DNA of 61,940 nt, from the NCBI GenBank assembly GCA_902825965.1, contig CADEDA010000018.1, positions 1-61,940 of the forward strand, given 5' to 3'. The stretch comes from an uncultured Gemmatimonadota bacterium (GTDB taxonomy: Bacteria; Gemmatimonadota; Gemmatimonadetes; Gemmatimonadales; Gemmatimonadaceae). This document shows, piece after piece, positions 16,276-25,357 of the stretch. The notes under the pieces are model-generated. The model saw only the letters and a program-made list of their open reading frames with translations. It searched no databases and was not told the DNA's origin. How positions within the stretch are numbered: the stretch's first letter is position 1; the number at the start of each line of letters is the position of its first letter. A program made the translations under genes and the position numbers.

Positions 16276-17112
16276 TCAGCCGCCACGTGGTGGCTCGTCC
16301 TGCACGGAGTAGTAGGGTTCCACGATCACCCGGGCGCCACCGACCGCGAACAAGCTATCGATCCGGCCGACACCGCTCGGCCACCACAACCGATACACGA
16401 GCGTGCTCGGCTGCGCGGCGCGACGCAAGGCGCGGGTCTGCTCCTCCCCGCGGAGGTGCCCGAGAATCGACCGATTCGTGAGGCCGTGCGCGACGACGAG
16501 AATGCGGCGCCCGGGATGCCGGGCCGCTGCGGCGTCGAGACTCGCGATCGCGCGACCGCACAGCTCGGCGATGGATTCGCCGCCGCGGCGCCGCATGGCC
16601 GGGTGCGCCAACAACGAGTCGAACTGCTCCCGGTACGGCGACACGCCCCAATTCCTCCCGAGTAAGTCTCCGGGGTCGTACTCGGAGAGTCTGACGTCGA
16701 CCTCCACCTGGACTTGCGCGACTCGCGCGATGATTTCCGCAGTCTCGCGCGCTCGTCGCAACGGACTGGTGACGATCACGTCCACCTTCATTCGGCTTGC
16801 CAGTTCGGCCAGCGACTCTGCTTGGGCGCGACCGCGCGCACTCAGCATCGGATCCGGACGCGAACCCTCCGGAAGGGCCACCGAGGGATCGTAGGCGAAT
16901 TCACCATGTCGCGCCAATAACACCTCAGCCGACTGCTCCACGCAACCCAGCAGCAGCGCGACACAGCACCCGATCGCCGCAGCGAGCCGGGGGCCGACGC
17001 GGAGGGATCTCTGCGCGCAGGCGCAGCGTGAGGACCGACGGGCTCGAGTCACCTGCACTCCACGCTTGCCTCCGAGACCGCGCATCTCAAGACGCTCGAC
17101 CGGCAAGGACAT
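16276..17112 (-). CDS. Histidine phosphatase (phosphoglycerate mutase-like), exported
   Basis: A 278-residue protein. The RHG motif (LLARHGEFAY) with the phosphorylated histidine comes after a hydrophobic segment (AAAIGCCVALLLGCVEQ, a possible lipobox). It is followed by VTSPLRRARETAEII and VVAHGLTNRSIL with the second histidine. This is the histidine phosphatase superfamily; the substrate is not predictable. The first 40 residues are basic and may not be translated; an internal start is possible. Confidence 0.82.
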   Translation of the reverse strand: MSLPVERLEMRGLGGKRGVQVTRARRSSRCACAQRSLRVGPRLAAAIGCCVALLLGCVEQSAEVLLARHGEFAYDPSVALPEGSRPDPMLSARGRAQAESLAELASRMKVDVIVTSPLRRARETAEIIARVAQVQVEVDVRLSEYDPGDLLGRNWGVSPYREQFDSLLAHPAMRRRGGESIAELCGRAIASLDAAAARHPGRRILVVAHGLTNRSILGHLRGEEQTRALRRAAQPSTLVYRLWWPSGVGRIDSLFAVGGARVIVEPYYSVQDEPPRGG

Positions 17113-17195
17113 GAGTCATACGATTCTCACACTCGCTTGGACCTCCTCGCTCCACCGGGAGTGACGAGGGCATCGCACGAGCGGGTACTCTGTTC

Positions 17196-17681
17196 ATGCC
17201 AACCGAGATGATGTCCATGCGATGGTGCCGATCGGGTCGCCTCGGTCTGACGCGGCTCGCCCTCACTGCGGCGGCGTGCGCGCCCGTCGCCGCCGCGGGC
17301 GCGGACGCCCAGTGGATCAGCGCTCAGGCGCAGGTCGAACTCGCTCCGAGGGTGTGGCAGCGTGTGTCGGTTGTTCAAGACTCCGACCGCGACTCGACGG
17401 CGTTCGTCGTTCGCTCGATCATCTCCAATCAGAGCAGTCGGCCATACCAGGCGATCATGGCGGGCTGTCAGCTCGAGTTCGCCGGTCGAATGCAGTCCAC
17501 CCCGCATCCGGATGACACGCGCTGCCGAGGACTGCCTCGGCTTGCCTCGCTAGCTCCGGGCGACTCGCTCGTCGTGTCACGTCGGCGGGTCGGCCGGCCC
17601 GCACGCGGCGCATATTCGCTCCGCGTGCTCCACGTGTACGAGCCCGCGCGCTGGGTGACGGTGACCGTTCGCGTGCGCTGA
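17196..17681 (+). CDS. Hypothetical secreted protein
   Basis: A 161-residue protein with a signal peptide (LALTAAACAPVAAAGADAQ) and two cysteines (CQLEF, DTRCRG) that could form a disulfide. The rest is beta-rich, ending in WVTVTVRVR. No known family recognised. Several ATGs at 17196-17217 are possible starts. It is divergent from the histidine phosphatase. Confidence 0.6.
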   Translation: MPTEMMSMRWCRSGRLGLTRLALTAAACAPVAAAGADAQWISAQAQVELAPRVWQRVSVVQDSDRDSTAFVVRSIISNQSSRPYQAIMAGCQLEFAGRMQSTPHPDDTRCRGLPRLASLAPGDSLVVSRRRVGRPARGAYSLRVLHVYEPARWVTVTVRVR

Positions 17682-17693
17682 CCGGCTGCCGGC

Positions 17694-18866
17694 CTATGGA
17701 AGGGCCCGGCGCGTCTCGACGAAAGCGTTCGCCTCGCGCACGAGGGCTGGGACGATGTTGAAGTGTGAGCTGCGATGGAGGGCGCCGGCAGAGTTGGTGC
17801 TCATCGAGACGATGACGCCCGTTCCGGGATCATAGAGATACATGGCGGAGGAGTTCGCGGTCGCACCGCTGTTGCCATAGAGGACGCGCCCGAGATACGA
17901 GAACCGCCGCACCCCCACCCCTCCGCCGTTCTGGCCGCCGATGCGACCATCGTCGGGAACGAAGGTCAGCAGGTGACGCCGCGACTCGGCCGAGAGGAGA
18001 TCCCCCTCGAACAACCGCCGGGCGAACCGCGCGAGCTCGCGGGTCGAGAGGTAGGTCTCTAGGCGTGAGGTGAAGAGCGATGGCCCGAACGTTGAAGCGC
18101 TGAAGTCGACCGCCTCCCCGGAGGCGCCGCGCGACCAGTGCGTGGCCAGACGGGGGACCCTCTGGTGCTGCTCTCCCGGCGTCCACACCTCGGCTTCTGG
18201 CACCGCGAAGAGCTCCCGGCGGAGGTACTCGCCGTACGGGAGGCCCCGCTCGCGGGCGCCGATGATCGACAGCAGCAGTCGATCCGTGTTGCTGGCGTGC
18301 CACCCACTACCGCGCGCGAAGTCGGCCGGACCGATGAAGCCGAGCAGCTCCTCCGGCTGCCAGTTGCGTCCTCGATCCGCGAGCACAGCCGGACCGAATG
18401 TCGCCGCGGACCCGTAGTCGGGGAGGCCACTCTGGTTCCAGAGGAGGAACCGGATCGTGAGATCTCCCGGAACGTTTCGGACACCCGGGAACCAGCGCCC
18501 GAGGGTGTCATCGAGCGTGAACCGCCCCTGCTCCATGACGCGGAGTGCGGCGACAGCTGCGAGCATCTTGGAGATGCTCCCCGTGCCGAGCAGTGCGTCG
18601 TCGGTCATCGGACGCCCGGGCGCGTCCACGCCGTAGCGCGACGTCCAGAGTGGCTGCCCGGGGATCGAGACCGCGAGCTGGGCGCCGATGACACCGTTCG
18701 CGCGCACGCTGTCCACGAACGCCCGCTCCAACTGCCCCAACGTCCACGAGAGGTCCCTCGTCGACGGCTCCGCAACGGGGCGGACGGCGCTCGACGTGCA
18801 CGCGCACAACGCGATGAGCGCCGCCCGTCCGACCGATCGTGCGACGCCCAACGGGGCCGTATTCAC
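17694..18866 (-). CDS. Secreted serine hydrolase, beta-lactamase family
   Basis: A 390-residue protein with a lipoprotein-like N-terminus (ALIALCACTSSA). S-x-x-K motif in GTGSISKMLAAV, and SNTDRLLL at the Y-x-N position. The C-terminal part has YLGRVLYGNSGATANSSAM. It is probably an exported peptidase or esterase. Its start overlaps the cytochrome c gene stop by 4 nt, so the two form an operon. Confidence 0.85.
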   Translation of the reverse strand: MNTAPLGVARSVGRAALIALCACTSSAVRPVAEPSTRDLSWTLGQLERAFVDSVRANGVIGAQLAVSIPGQPLWTSRYGVDAPGRPMTDDALLGTGSISKMLAAVAALRVMEQGRFTLDDTLGRWFPGVRNVPGDLTIRFLLWNQSGLPDYGSAATFGPAVLADRGRNWQPEELLGFIGPADFARGSGWHASNTDRLLLSIIGARERGLPYGEYLRRELFAVPEAEVWTPGEQHQRVPRLATHWSRGASGEAVDFSASTFGPSLFTSRLETYLSTRELARFARRLFEGDLLSAESRRHLLTFVPDDGRIGGQNGGGVGVRRFSYLGRVLYGNSGATANSSAMYLYDPGTGVIVSMSTNSAGALHRSSHFNIVPALVREANAFVETRRALP

Positions 18867-19324
18867 TTCTTGTTCCGCGAGATCGTCCAGACGTACGCCG
18901 CGACGGCACGGACTTGCGGATCGGTGAGGTTCATCGGTCCGCCTCGCGGGTTCATCGGAAAGCGACGGCTGGCGTCCTTCTTCATGGCGGCTGAGACACC
19001 GTCGGTGATGACGCGGACCAGTTCATCAAGACTTCCGCGCTGATGCAGCCACGGACCGTCCGTCAGGCTTGGCCCGTTCTGCCCCCCGGTGGCCGACGCA
19101 CCGTGACATCGCGCGCAGGATCCTGAACTGAACAGTCGTTTCCCTTCCGCGACCATCTCCGGACTCACGCCAGCGGGAAGCACAGGCCCCGCAGGCCGCA
19201 TCGCCGCTTCTGCGGCAGGGGCGGTCGCAACGGTCGACGCCGCTCGAGGCCCACAGGCGACGAGCACCAGACTCGAGCCCAACATCATCAGGGCCAACCG
19301 CGAACTCCGTGTACGGCGCTTCAT
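18863..19324 (-). CDS. Cytochrome c-type lipoprotein
   Basis: A 153-residue protein with a lipobox (LVLVACGP). The haem site CARCH is followed by a distal methionine, probably in RRFPMNPRGGPMNLTD, and the C-terminal helix VRAVAAYVWTISRNKK: a small mono-haem class I cytochrome domain anchored outside the membrane. First gene of a two-gene unit with the serine hydrolase. Confidence 0.85.
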   Translation of the reverse strand: MKRRTRSSRLALMMLGSSLVLVACGPRAASTVATAPAAEAAMRPAGPVLPAGVSPEMVAEGKRLFSSGSCARCHGASATGGQNGPSLTDGPWLHQRGSLDELVRVITDGVSAAMKKDASRRFPMNPRGGPMNLTDPQVRAVAAYVWTISRNKK

Positions 19325-19463
19325 GGATTCCTCGTCGGGGTGGTGGCGCAGCGTCTTGACCCATACACGCTTGCGCTGCGCGTCTCGACTATAGCTCCTC
19401 GATCCGACTCACTTCCGCAAGGGCATCTTCGTGTGAGTGCTGTAATGAGTACGCGCGCCCGGC

Positions 19464-19675
19464 TCAGCCGGTCGTGTGCCGCTCACCCTCTGGCACGTCC
19501 GCCGGCTCGTCCGCTGACGCAGGGGCCGGCGACCGCTCCGCAGCAGGCGTATCCACCGCAAGCGCTGCCGTGAGCAGCAGCGCCTGCAGATAGATGCCTC
19601 CGACTCCAGTCGCGTCGGCAAGCCCGTGCGACGGGCCCGCGCGTAGCAGGATGGCAATGGGAACAGTGGCGGCGA
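19464..19675 (-). pseudogene. C-terminal fragment of a membrane protein cut by IS481
   Basis: The minus frame ending at the TGA 19464-19466 reads LAATVPIAILLRAG and IYLQALLLTAALAVDTP, two membrane-like segments, then an acidic tail. The 5' part is missing at the IS481 edge. It is in a different frame from the truncated gene on the other side of the IS, so the two pieces are not one interrupted gene. Confidence 0.35.
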
Positions 19676-20719
19676 GCTAGATGTAATTGACAAGGAGGTT
19701 GTTCACAGAGCGTAGCCGTGCGAAGCTGGGGTTGTCGAGACACTCAACTCACAACAACCAGAGGCTCTGTGAACATCCACAAGAATGCACGCTTGACGCC
19801 CGCGGGGCGACTTTAGGCGGTGGCCCGGGTCCGGGCGGGCGAGCCGGCGAGCACCGTCGCGCGGGCGATCAGCGTCTCCCGGCAGACCGTTTACAAGTGG
19901 GTGCGCCGGGAGGATCCGGCCGACGCCGCGTCGTGTGAGGACCGATCGTCCAAGCCGGCGCGCATGCCCACGCGGCTCAAGCGCGCGCGGCGCCGGCAGA
20001 TCGAGCGCCTGCGTCGCAAGCGCTGGAGCAGTCCGCGGATTGCGCGGGAGGTTGGCGTTCCCGTCTCGACCGTCGTGCGGGAGGTCCGCCGTCTCGGCTT
20101 CGCGCGGCTCGAGCGGCTGGCGCCGCCCCGGCCCGTCGTCCGCTACGAGCGCGACTACCCCGGGGAGCTGGTGCACCTGGACATCAAGAAGCTCGGACGC
20201 ATCGGGCAGCTCGGGCACCGCATCCATGGCGATCGCCGCCGGCGCGCGCGCGGCGTCGGCTACGAATACACGCACGTCGCCATCGACGCTCACTCGCGGC
20301 TGAGCTACGCCGAGACCTTGCGAGACGAGCGCGGCGAGACGGCTGCCGGCTTCCTCACCCGCGCGGTCGCCTGGTTCGCCGCGCAGGGCATTCGGGTCGA
20401 ACGCATCCTGACGGACAATGGGAGTTGCTATCGCGCGCTGGTCTTTGCCGAGCGCGCCCTGGACCTCGGCATCAGCCAGCGATTCACCAAGCCGTATCGT
20501 CCGCAGACGAACGGCAAGGCGGAGCGCTTCATCCGAATCCTGCTCACCGAATGGGCCTACGCCCGGCCGTACCACCACTCGCGCTGGCGCACCGCGGCCC
20601 TGTCGCGGTATCTCTCCTTCTACAACACGGTCCGTCCACACGGCGGCATCAACGGTCAGACTCCAGTCGCGCGCCTGCTCACGTTTCTGTGAACAACGTC
20701 CTTGTCATGTACAGCTAGG
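19676..20719 (+). mobile_element. IS481-family element with CTAG-type target site
   Basis: The element runs from TGTAATTGACAAGG (19682) to TGTACA (20713). Its inverted repeats of about 30 bp extend to GTTGTTCACAGA. It is flanked by GCTAGA on the left and GCTAGG on the right, close to the 6-bp NCTAGN duplication known for IS481. The flanks differ at the last base. A second copy ends at position 55 of the window. Confidence 0.88.
19769..20692 (+). pseudogene. IS481-family transposase with an internal amber codon
   Basis: A GTG at 19769 opens the typical IS481 N-terminus (MNIHKNARLTPAGRL). The frame then meets TAG at 19814-19816 and reopens at GTG 19820 for 290 codons. The rest is complete: HTH (VARAISVSRQTVYKWV), DDE motifs in LVHLDIKKLGRI, ILTDNGSCYRA and TNGKAERFIRILLTEWAYA, and YLSFYNTVRPHGGING. 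Translation could restart at 19820 without the first 15 residues, so activity is doubtful but not excluded. Confidence 0.8.
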
Positions 20720-20940
20720 AATGCGGTGAGCGACTCCTTCGAGGCGTAGGTGCGCGATCCGGCGGAGACGACGTGAGGATACAGGCTGTCGGCCTGGGCT
20801 GCGAAGAACCAGCGCGCGTAGGAGCGCGCGCGCTGCGTGGAGTCGGGGGGAAGAGGAGCGGTCGCCTGAGCCGACGCTTGTGAGGCGGCGATGACGCAGA
20901 GCGCGATGACTCCGATCGTCCGAGAGAGTCGGCGAAGCAT
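20720..20940 (-). pseudogene. 5' part of a secreted protein gene truncated by IS481
   Basis: The start at 20940 gives a signal peptide (TIGVIALCVIAASQASAQ) followed by SYARWFFAAQADSLYPHVV, similar to the start of DUF3887/SnoaL-like secreted proteins. The frame runs into the IS481 end at 20719. The remaining part is not next to the other IS edge. Confidence 0.6.
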
Positions 20941-21025
20941 GATCACATCCTTGTGCAAGGGTTTGCTGGCGGCGTAGAGGGCCGCTCTGGTCAGGCTTAT
21001 GAGACGATGCGGCGACCGTTTCGGT

Positions 21026-21967
21026 TCATTCCCGGTTCTTACCAGACGCACACAACTTGGGTGCCTGTCCCGTGGCCGCTCCCACGGGCACGGTGTAGAA
21101 CGCGGTATAGTCCCGCGTGAAGATCAGCGCACAGCCGTCGGGCGAGAAGCTGAAGAAGTTTTCGTCGCGCTCCGTGTTCACGCCCGCCGCCAGCGGCACC
21201 AGCCCGGTCCACGCGCCGTTCACCCAGCGGCTGAAGAACGCATCCGGCGGCAGCACTCGGCGTTGCGCCCGGTCGATCCGGCTGGCGCCGATCACGGCGA
21301 GGGAGCCGTCGGGCGATAGCACGGCCCCGTGATACACGAACTCCTGCTGCGTGCTCCGCCAAAAGGCTGGGTCCGCCACCGGTGTTGCGGCCGCGAACGA
21401 TCGTCCTTCAGGCGCCGCCGTCATCACGCGCGACGTCCGCTGTCCCTGGTCGACCAGCACGAAGCGTAGCGAACCGTCGGGCCGGAAGAGCACGCCGGGA
21501 TGATACAGGCCCGGACGATTCACCTTCACCAGCGGTTCGGGTGCGCTCCATCCGGTCGCCGTGCGCTCGGCGACCCAGAGGTGTGCGTTGTGCGCCGCCG
21601 AGTCGGGTCCCGGCAAGGGGCGATAGCTCGAGAATACGAGCCGTGTGCCGTCGGTGGACAGCGTGGGATAGAGGTCCGACTGCGTGGAGTCGCCGAGCGC
21701 GACCTGAACGGGCTCGGACCAACTCGACCCGATGCGTCGAGAGTGAAAGATGCGGTAGTTCTCACCCGAGGATCCCACCCGCTTGAAGAACCAGAGTTCG
21801 CGCCCGCCGTCGGCGAGCACGCCCCGGAAGACGCGCCCCGAGTCCGCGAGGTTCGGCGCGAGCGCCTGCGGCGTCGACACCGCGTCGCTGCCGCTCTGCG
21901 CGGGGAGCGGTACGGTGAACAGGTACGTGGCGCAGGCGGCCAGTGGGGCGAGACGGAGAACGCGCAT
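21026..21967 (-). CDS. Secreted PD40/TolB-like propeller protein
   Basis: A 313-residue protein with a signal peptide (LAACATYLFTVPLPAQSG). At least four PD40-type blades, e.g. YPTLSTDGTRLVFSSYRP, VLFRPDGSLRFVLVD, AVLSPDGSLAVIGAS and FFSFSPDGCALIFTRD. This is the same blade type as the N-terminal half of the protein at 10712-12805, but without an amidohydrolase. Probably a periplasmic binding or scaffold protein. The start is chosen for the signal peptide. Confidence 0.82.
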   Translation of the reverse strand: MRVLRLAPLAACATYLFTVPLPAQSGSDAVSTPQALAPNLADSGRVFRGVLADGGRELWFFKRVGSSGENYRIFHSRRIGSSWSEPVQVALGDSTQSDLYPTLSTDGTRLVFSSYRPLPGPDSAAHNAHLWVAERTATGWSAPEPLVKVNRPGLYHPGVLFRPDGSLRFVLVDQGQRTSRVMTAAPEGRSFAAATPVADPAFWRSTQQEFVYHGAVLSPDGSLAVIGASRIDRAQRRVLPPDAFFSRWVNGAWTGLVPLAAGVNTERDENFFSFSPDGCALIFTRDYTAFYTVPVGAATGQAPKLCASGKNRE

Positions 21968-22379
21968 GGTGACGGATGCTGTAGGTGGCTTGGAATGCAC
22001 GTAGATCGGACGTCGGTAGCCGCGGGCCTGCCGCGGCGACGGCTCTCCGCGGCGATGAGTCTGACCGCGGCACAATATGTCTCGTAGTCCGGAGCTATTG
22101 TGGTACGCAAACAGAATGCACACACTCGGTCTCGCGCCTACTCGACGACGTCCTCGAATTGCAGGAGCGCTGCCGCCCCGTCAGGCGACCACTGGTCGTG
22201 CCAGGTCTCTTGCGCTGACAGGTCTCACACTCTCGACGGGCAACTGAGACGACGTGCGCTGGGTCGCAACAGGAACAGTCTCGTCGCCGGCTCGCCGCCG
22301 CCCCGCACTCACCGAGGCCAGCAAAGCCCTTTCTCGAGCTTGCCCTCTCGCCTCCAGACTTTCCTTTTGACTCGGCACC
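21968..22379. other. Intergenic stretch without a recognisable gene
   Basis: About 410 nt upstream of the PD40 gene. No domain or convincing start codon was found on either strand. It should hold the promoter of the PD40 gene, but no clear sigma-70 boxes stand out. Confidence 0.4.
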
Positions 22380-22622
22380 ATGCGCACCAGTTTCCGACCG
22401 ATTCTTTGCTTGACGCTCCTGGCTGCCGCTTCCTCCTTCGCGACGAGAACTGCGGCGCCGTCACCCTGGCAATGGGACGGCGCCCTTAACTGGACTTCAC
22501 CCGGTCCTGTGGGCAGCCACGCTAGCCTGCTCTGGGCACCTGCGCTTCGCACTGCAGCGGCAGTCGTGGCTGGGTCGCCGGTGCACCACGCCGCGCACGT
22601 GCTCAAAGCAGGCCAATCCTGA
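22380..22622 (+). CDS. Possible small secreted protein
   Basis: An 80-codon frame beginning with a signal-like segment (ILCLTLLAAASSFATRTAAP). No family is recognised, no clear ribosome binding site precedes it, and the second half is of low complexity. It may be the truncated start of a lost gene. The interval 22623-22759 is empty. Confidence 0.25.
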   Translation: MRTSFRPILCLTLLAAASSFATRTAAPSPWQWDGALNWTSPGPVGSHASLLWAPALRTAAAVVAGSPVHHAAHVLKAGQS

Positions 22623-22759
22623 TGTGGAACAGAGCGGGTGAAGTCAAACAGACGTCGTGCTATTCGTCGGCGATGTCTAGTATAGCGTGCGGATGCGCGC
22701 TCCATCCCTCTTCGGCGTGCTATCAGGCGTGCCGCTCACACCTCTGACGAGCTACTCCC

Positions 22760-23683
22760 ATGCTCACGACTCCTCTCGTCCTGTCCGCGTGCGCCGTCGC
22801 AACCATGTTGTCGTCGGGGCCAGAGATGCACGCCGTCCGTTATGCCAGCGCGTCACGGATCGGCTGTTCCCTTCTCAACGTCAGCAGGACAGTGGATCGT
22901 GTCCCATTTCGCGTGGTGCGAAATCGCATTGTCGTGCCGGTGTACGTGAACGACCGGGGGCCGTACCACTTCATGGTCGATATTGGCGCGACGGGTCTAG
23001 CTCGCGTCGATACCTCGCTAGCAGAGCATCTGGAGCTTCCCGCTTCCGCTGCGGTGCCAAACTTCGATGGGGTCTCTGAGCGACTCTCGCGGACGGTGCG
23101 CATTGAGACCTTGCGGCTCGGAAGTCTGACTCGGAGAGCGACATCGCCCGTCATCGCCCGCGGATTCAACCAGGGTCGCGTCCTGGCGGATGCGACGGGG
23201 TTTGACGGCGTTCTCGGACTCGGGTTCTTCAGCGACGTGTTGCTCACGATCGACTACGGGTCGCGCGAGCTCATGTTCGAGGAGGGAGCGCTTGACGCTC
23301 GGCAGTCGGACGTCGTGCGATACCGTGGTTCGGGCTTCGGCTTAGTGCTGGCTCCGGTAGTCATCGGCGGGCATCCGTCCGAGGCCTTGATCGACACGGG
23401 CAGCTCCGGGCAAGTGCTACTCCCCACCGCGTGGAGTTCGCGACTCGGAATGGCCGATTTTGCTCCGGGCGGAACCGCGCGTCGCTCGAACTCAGAACAT
23501 CCCGTTCAGGAGTCGAGGACGCCTATCAGCGTTCGGATTGGGGGCTCGACGCTGGTCACGTCTCGATCGCACTTTGCAGACGTGGTCTCAGAAGTGAACA
23601 TCGGAAACGAACTACTCTTGCTGTCGCGTGCCCGACTCACGCTCGATCAACGGCAACGCCTGTTGAGGGTCGTTGTGCCGTGA
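22760..23683 (+). CDS. Retropepsin-like aspartyl protease, secreted
   Basis: A 307-residue protein with a hydrophobic N-terminus. It has two pepsin/retropepsin half-sites: FMVDIGATG (D-I-G-A, a variant of DTGA) and ALIDTGSSGQV (D-T-G-S). GFDGVLGLGFF fits the conserved flap/strand between them. Two lobes in one chain give an active aspartyl protease without dimerising. Neighbouring genes give no clue to its substrate. Confidence 0.82.
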   Translation: MLTTPLVLSACAVATMLSSGPEMHAVRYASASRIGCSLLNVSRTVDRVPFRVVRNRIVVPVYVNDRGPYHFMVDIGATGLARVDTSLAEHLELPASAAVPNFDGVSERLSRTVRIETLRLGSLTRRATSPVIARGFNQGRVLADATGFDGVLGLGFFSDVLLTIDYGSRELMFEEGALDARQSDVVRYRGSGFGLVLAPVVIGGHPSEALIDTGSSGQVLLPTAWSSRLGMADFAPGGTARRSNSEHPVQESRTPISVRIGGSTLVTSRSHFADVVSEVNIGNELLLLSRARLTLDQRQRLLRVVVP

Positions 23684-23916
23684 GCCCATCGCGGCTGTAC
23701 CCTGCACTGGTCGAGTGTGTTGCTTCGCTCCTCGTCATATGCCAAGAGGGGAGCGCTCCCCCGCCGGCACTCGAGTCGCTTGCACTCGCTTCGCTCAGTC
23801 GTGCTCGGTGTGTTTCTCAATGGCGTCGTTGGCCGCCGTGGAGCTCCCCCGATCTAATGGACACTGCCACATTGCGTCGAGACGATCCGCCACTGGCGGT
23901 GCGACGCGCGGGTCGG

Positions 23917-24012
23917 CACTCGGTGACTGACCGCGAGCTAGCCGCGGTACTCCGCGACTTCGTCCGGTAGTACAACACCACCCGCCTCCACACAACCCTC
24001 GCTCACACTCGC
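23917..24012 (+). pseudogene. Insertion-sequence transposase 3' remnant
   Basis: The frame reads VTDRELAAVLRDFVR, a stop (TAG), then YNTTRLHTTLAHTRR, which is the end of an IS3-type OrfB. Only about 30 codons remain. The rest of 23684-24114 holds nothing I recognise. Confidence 0.5.
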
Positions 24013-24114
24013 CGAACCAGATCATTCATGCCTCGAGTCATGTAGCGTCCGGCGTCGCGAGTGCGCGCCGCGCTCTCGATGCTCGCAGTGGTGATTCCCT
24101 GCTCGGTGACGCTG

Positions 24115-24868
24115 CGTACGCGGGCGCGGATGGGTGTCGAAGAGATCGTACGGATTGACTTCGACCGAGTGGAGACGCACACCTTGAATCGTCTGCTCTT
24201 CGCGTCAGCGCGCGCCGTGGGGCGGCTCGAGGTCGATGTTGCCCGTGAGCGAGTGCTCACGGTGAGCACAGCGGAGTCACTTCGAGCGACGGCCGTTCCG
24301 TACTCGCTCGCCGAGCGCAAGGGCTACCTCGCAGCGCTCGACTGTGACGTGCTGTTCAGCTGTGTGGACCGACCGCGCGCGCGGCACATTCTCGATCACT
24401 TTGCCCATACGCACCTTATCCCGGTCATCGATGGGGGCCGCGCCGCGCGTTACCGAGACGGCGTATTTCAGGGTGTCGACTGGTAGGTGCAAGTCGTGGG
24501 GCCTGGACGCCCCTGCCTCCAATGTCTTGGCACGTACCGCGTGGACCGAGTGTCGACGTAAGAGGCTGAAACATTGGATGATCCCACGTATCTGGACGGA
24601 CTTCCGCAGAATCATTCGCTTAAGCGCAACGAGAACGTCATTCCGTACTCGATGAACGTGGCGTCGCTGGAGGTGCTGCAGTGGGTGGGGCTGGTCACGA
24701 ACGCCGCCGGAGGCGCGGAGTTTGGCGTGCAGCGGCATCGATGGGTGCCGGGGATTGTCGAGCAACTCGGCAATGCGCGCTGCCGCACGGACTGCGATGT
24801 CTGCGCCCGGTTGGCAGTTGGGGATACGCTGTTCACGCTTTGGGGCTCCGACCTCGCCGCGGAGAGGT
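24115..24868 (+). pseudogene. Decayed paralogue of the E1 domain
   Basis: About 250 codons match residues 219-460 of the JAB-E1 fusion at 5372-6772 at high identity (e.g. IDFDRVETHTLNRLLFASAR, FSCVDRPRARHIL, CRTDCDVCARLAVGD). The JAB half and the nucleotide loop are missing. Two in-frame stops break it: TAG at 24484-24486 and a TAA near 24559 (ACG TAA GAG). It lies between an IS remnant and the hipBA operators. No Ubl or E2 gene accompanies it. Confidence 0.88.
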
Positions 24869-24885
24869 CGAGGTCGCTGAGCGCT

Positions 24886-24957
24886 TGTGGACGTTCGTCC
24901 ACACGGCACATATGTTGACGTACGCCCACATGCAGGTTATGTTGACGTACGTCCACA
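24886..24957 (+). promoter_or_regulatory. hipBA promoter with three operators at a 27-bp period
   Basis: Operators: O1 TGTGGACGTTCGTCCACA (24886-24903), O2 with TTGACGTACGCCCACA (24915-24930), O3 with TTGACGTACGTCCACA (24942-24957). Their right halves are exactly 27 bp apart. A sigma-70 promoter TTGACG (24915-24920), 17 nt, TATGTT (24938-24943) overlaps O2 and O3. hipB starts 25 nt after O3, so HipB autorepression is likely. Confidence 0.8.
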
Positions 24958-24982
24958 ATGCAGCAACCCACCGCGACGACCT

Positions 24983-25357
24983 ATGCGCTCTCTCAGCCCG
25001 AAAGACATCGGCGCCCTCGCCCGTCAGGCGCGCACGGACGCCAACCTCACCCAGGAGGCGCTTGCCGCACTGATCGGTGCGAGTAGGTACTGGGTCGCCG
25101 AGTTCGAACGCGGTAAGTCAGGCGCCGAGCTCGGGCTCACGCTGAAGGCGCTACGGGCGCTCGGACTGACGCTGAGTATCGAATCGAAGTCAAAGCGGAT
25201 TGCAGGGGAACGCGCTGTACCCGAACTCTCAAGCGCGACGGTGCCGCGCTTGAGCCTTTCCCGACTGCTGGAGCAGGCGACGAACCAAGCCAAGCCGCTC
25301 ATCGCCGACGCAGGCATCAAGGGTGGTAGGTACTCGCACCCCAACAGGAAGAAGTGA
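24983..25357 (+). CDS. hipB: HipB-like XRE antitoxin
   Basis: A 124-residue protein. Residues ~5-65 are an XRE helix-turn-helix (IGALARQARTDANLTQEAL, LIGASRYWVAEFERGKSGAE). The tail (GGRYSHPNRKK) is longer than in E. coli HipB. It binds the operators just upstream and neutralises the HipA kinase. Its stop overlaps the hipA start by one base. An upstream frame extension through the operators is not translated sense. Confidence 0.87.
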   Translation: MRSLSPKDIGALARQARTDANLTQEALAALIGASRYWVAEFERGKSGAELGLTLKALRALGLTLSIESKSKRIAGERAVPELSSATVPRLSLSRLLEQATNQAKPLIADAGIKGGRYSHPNRKK

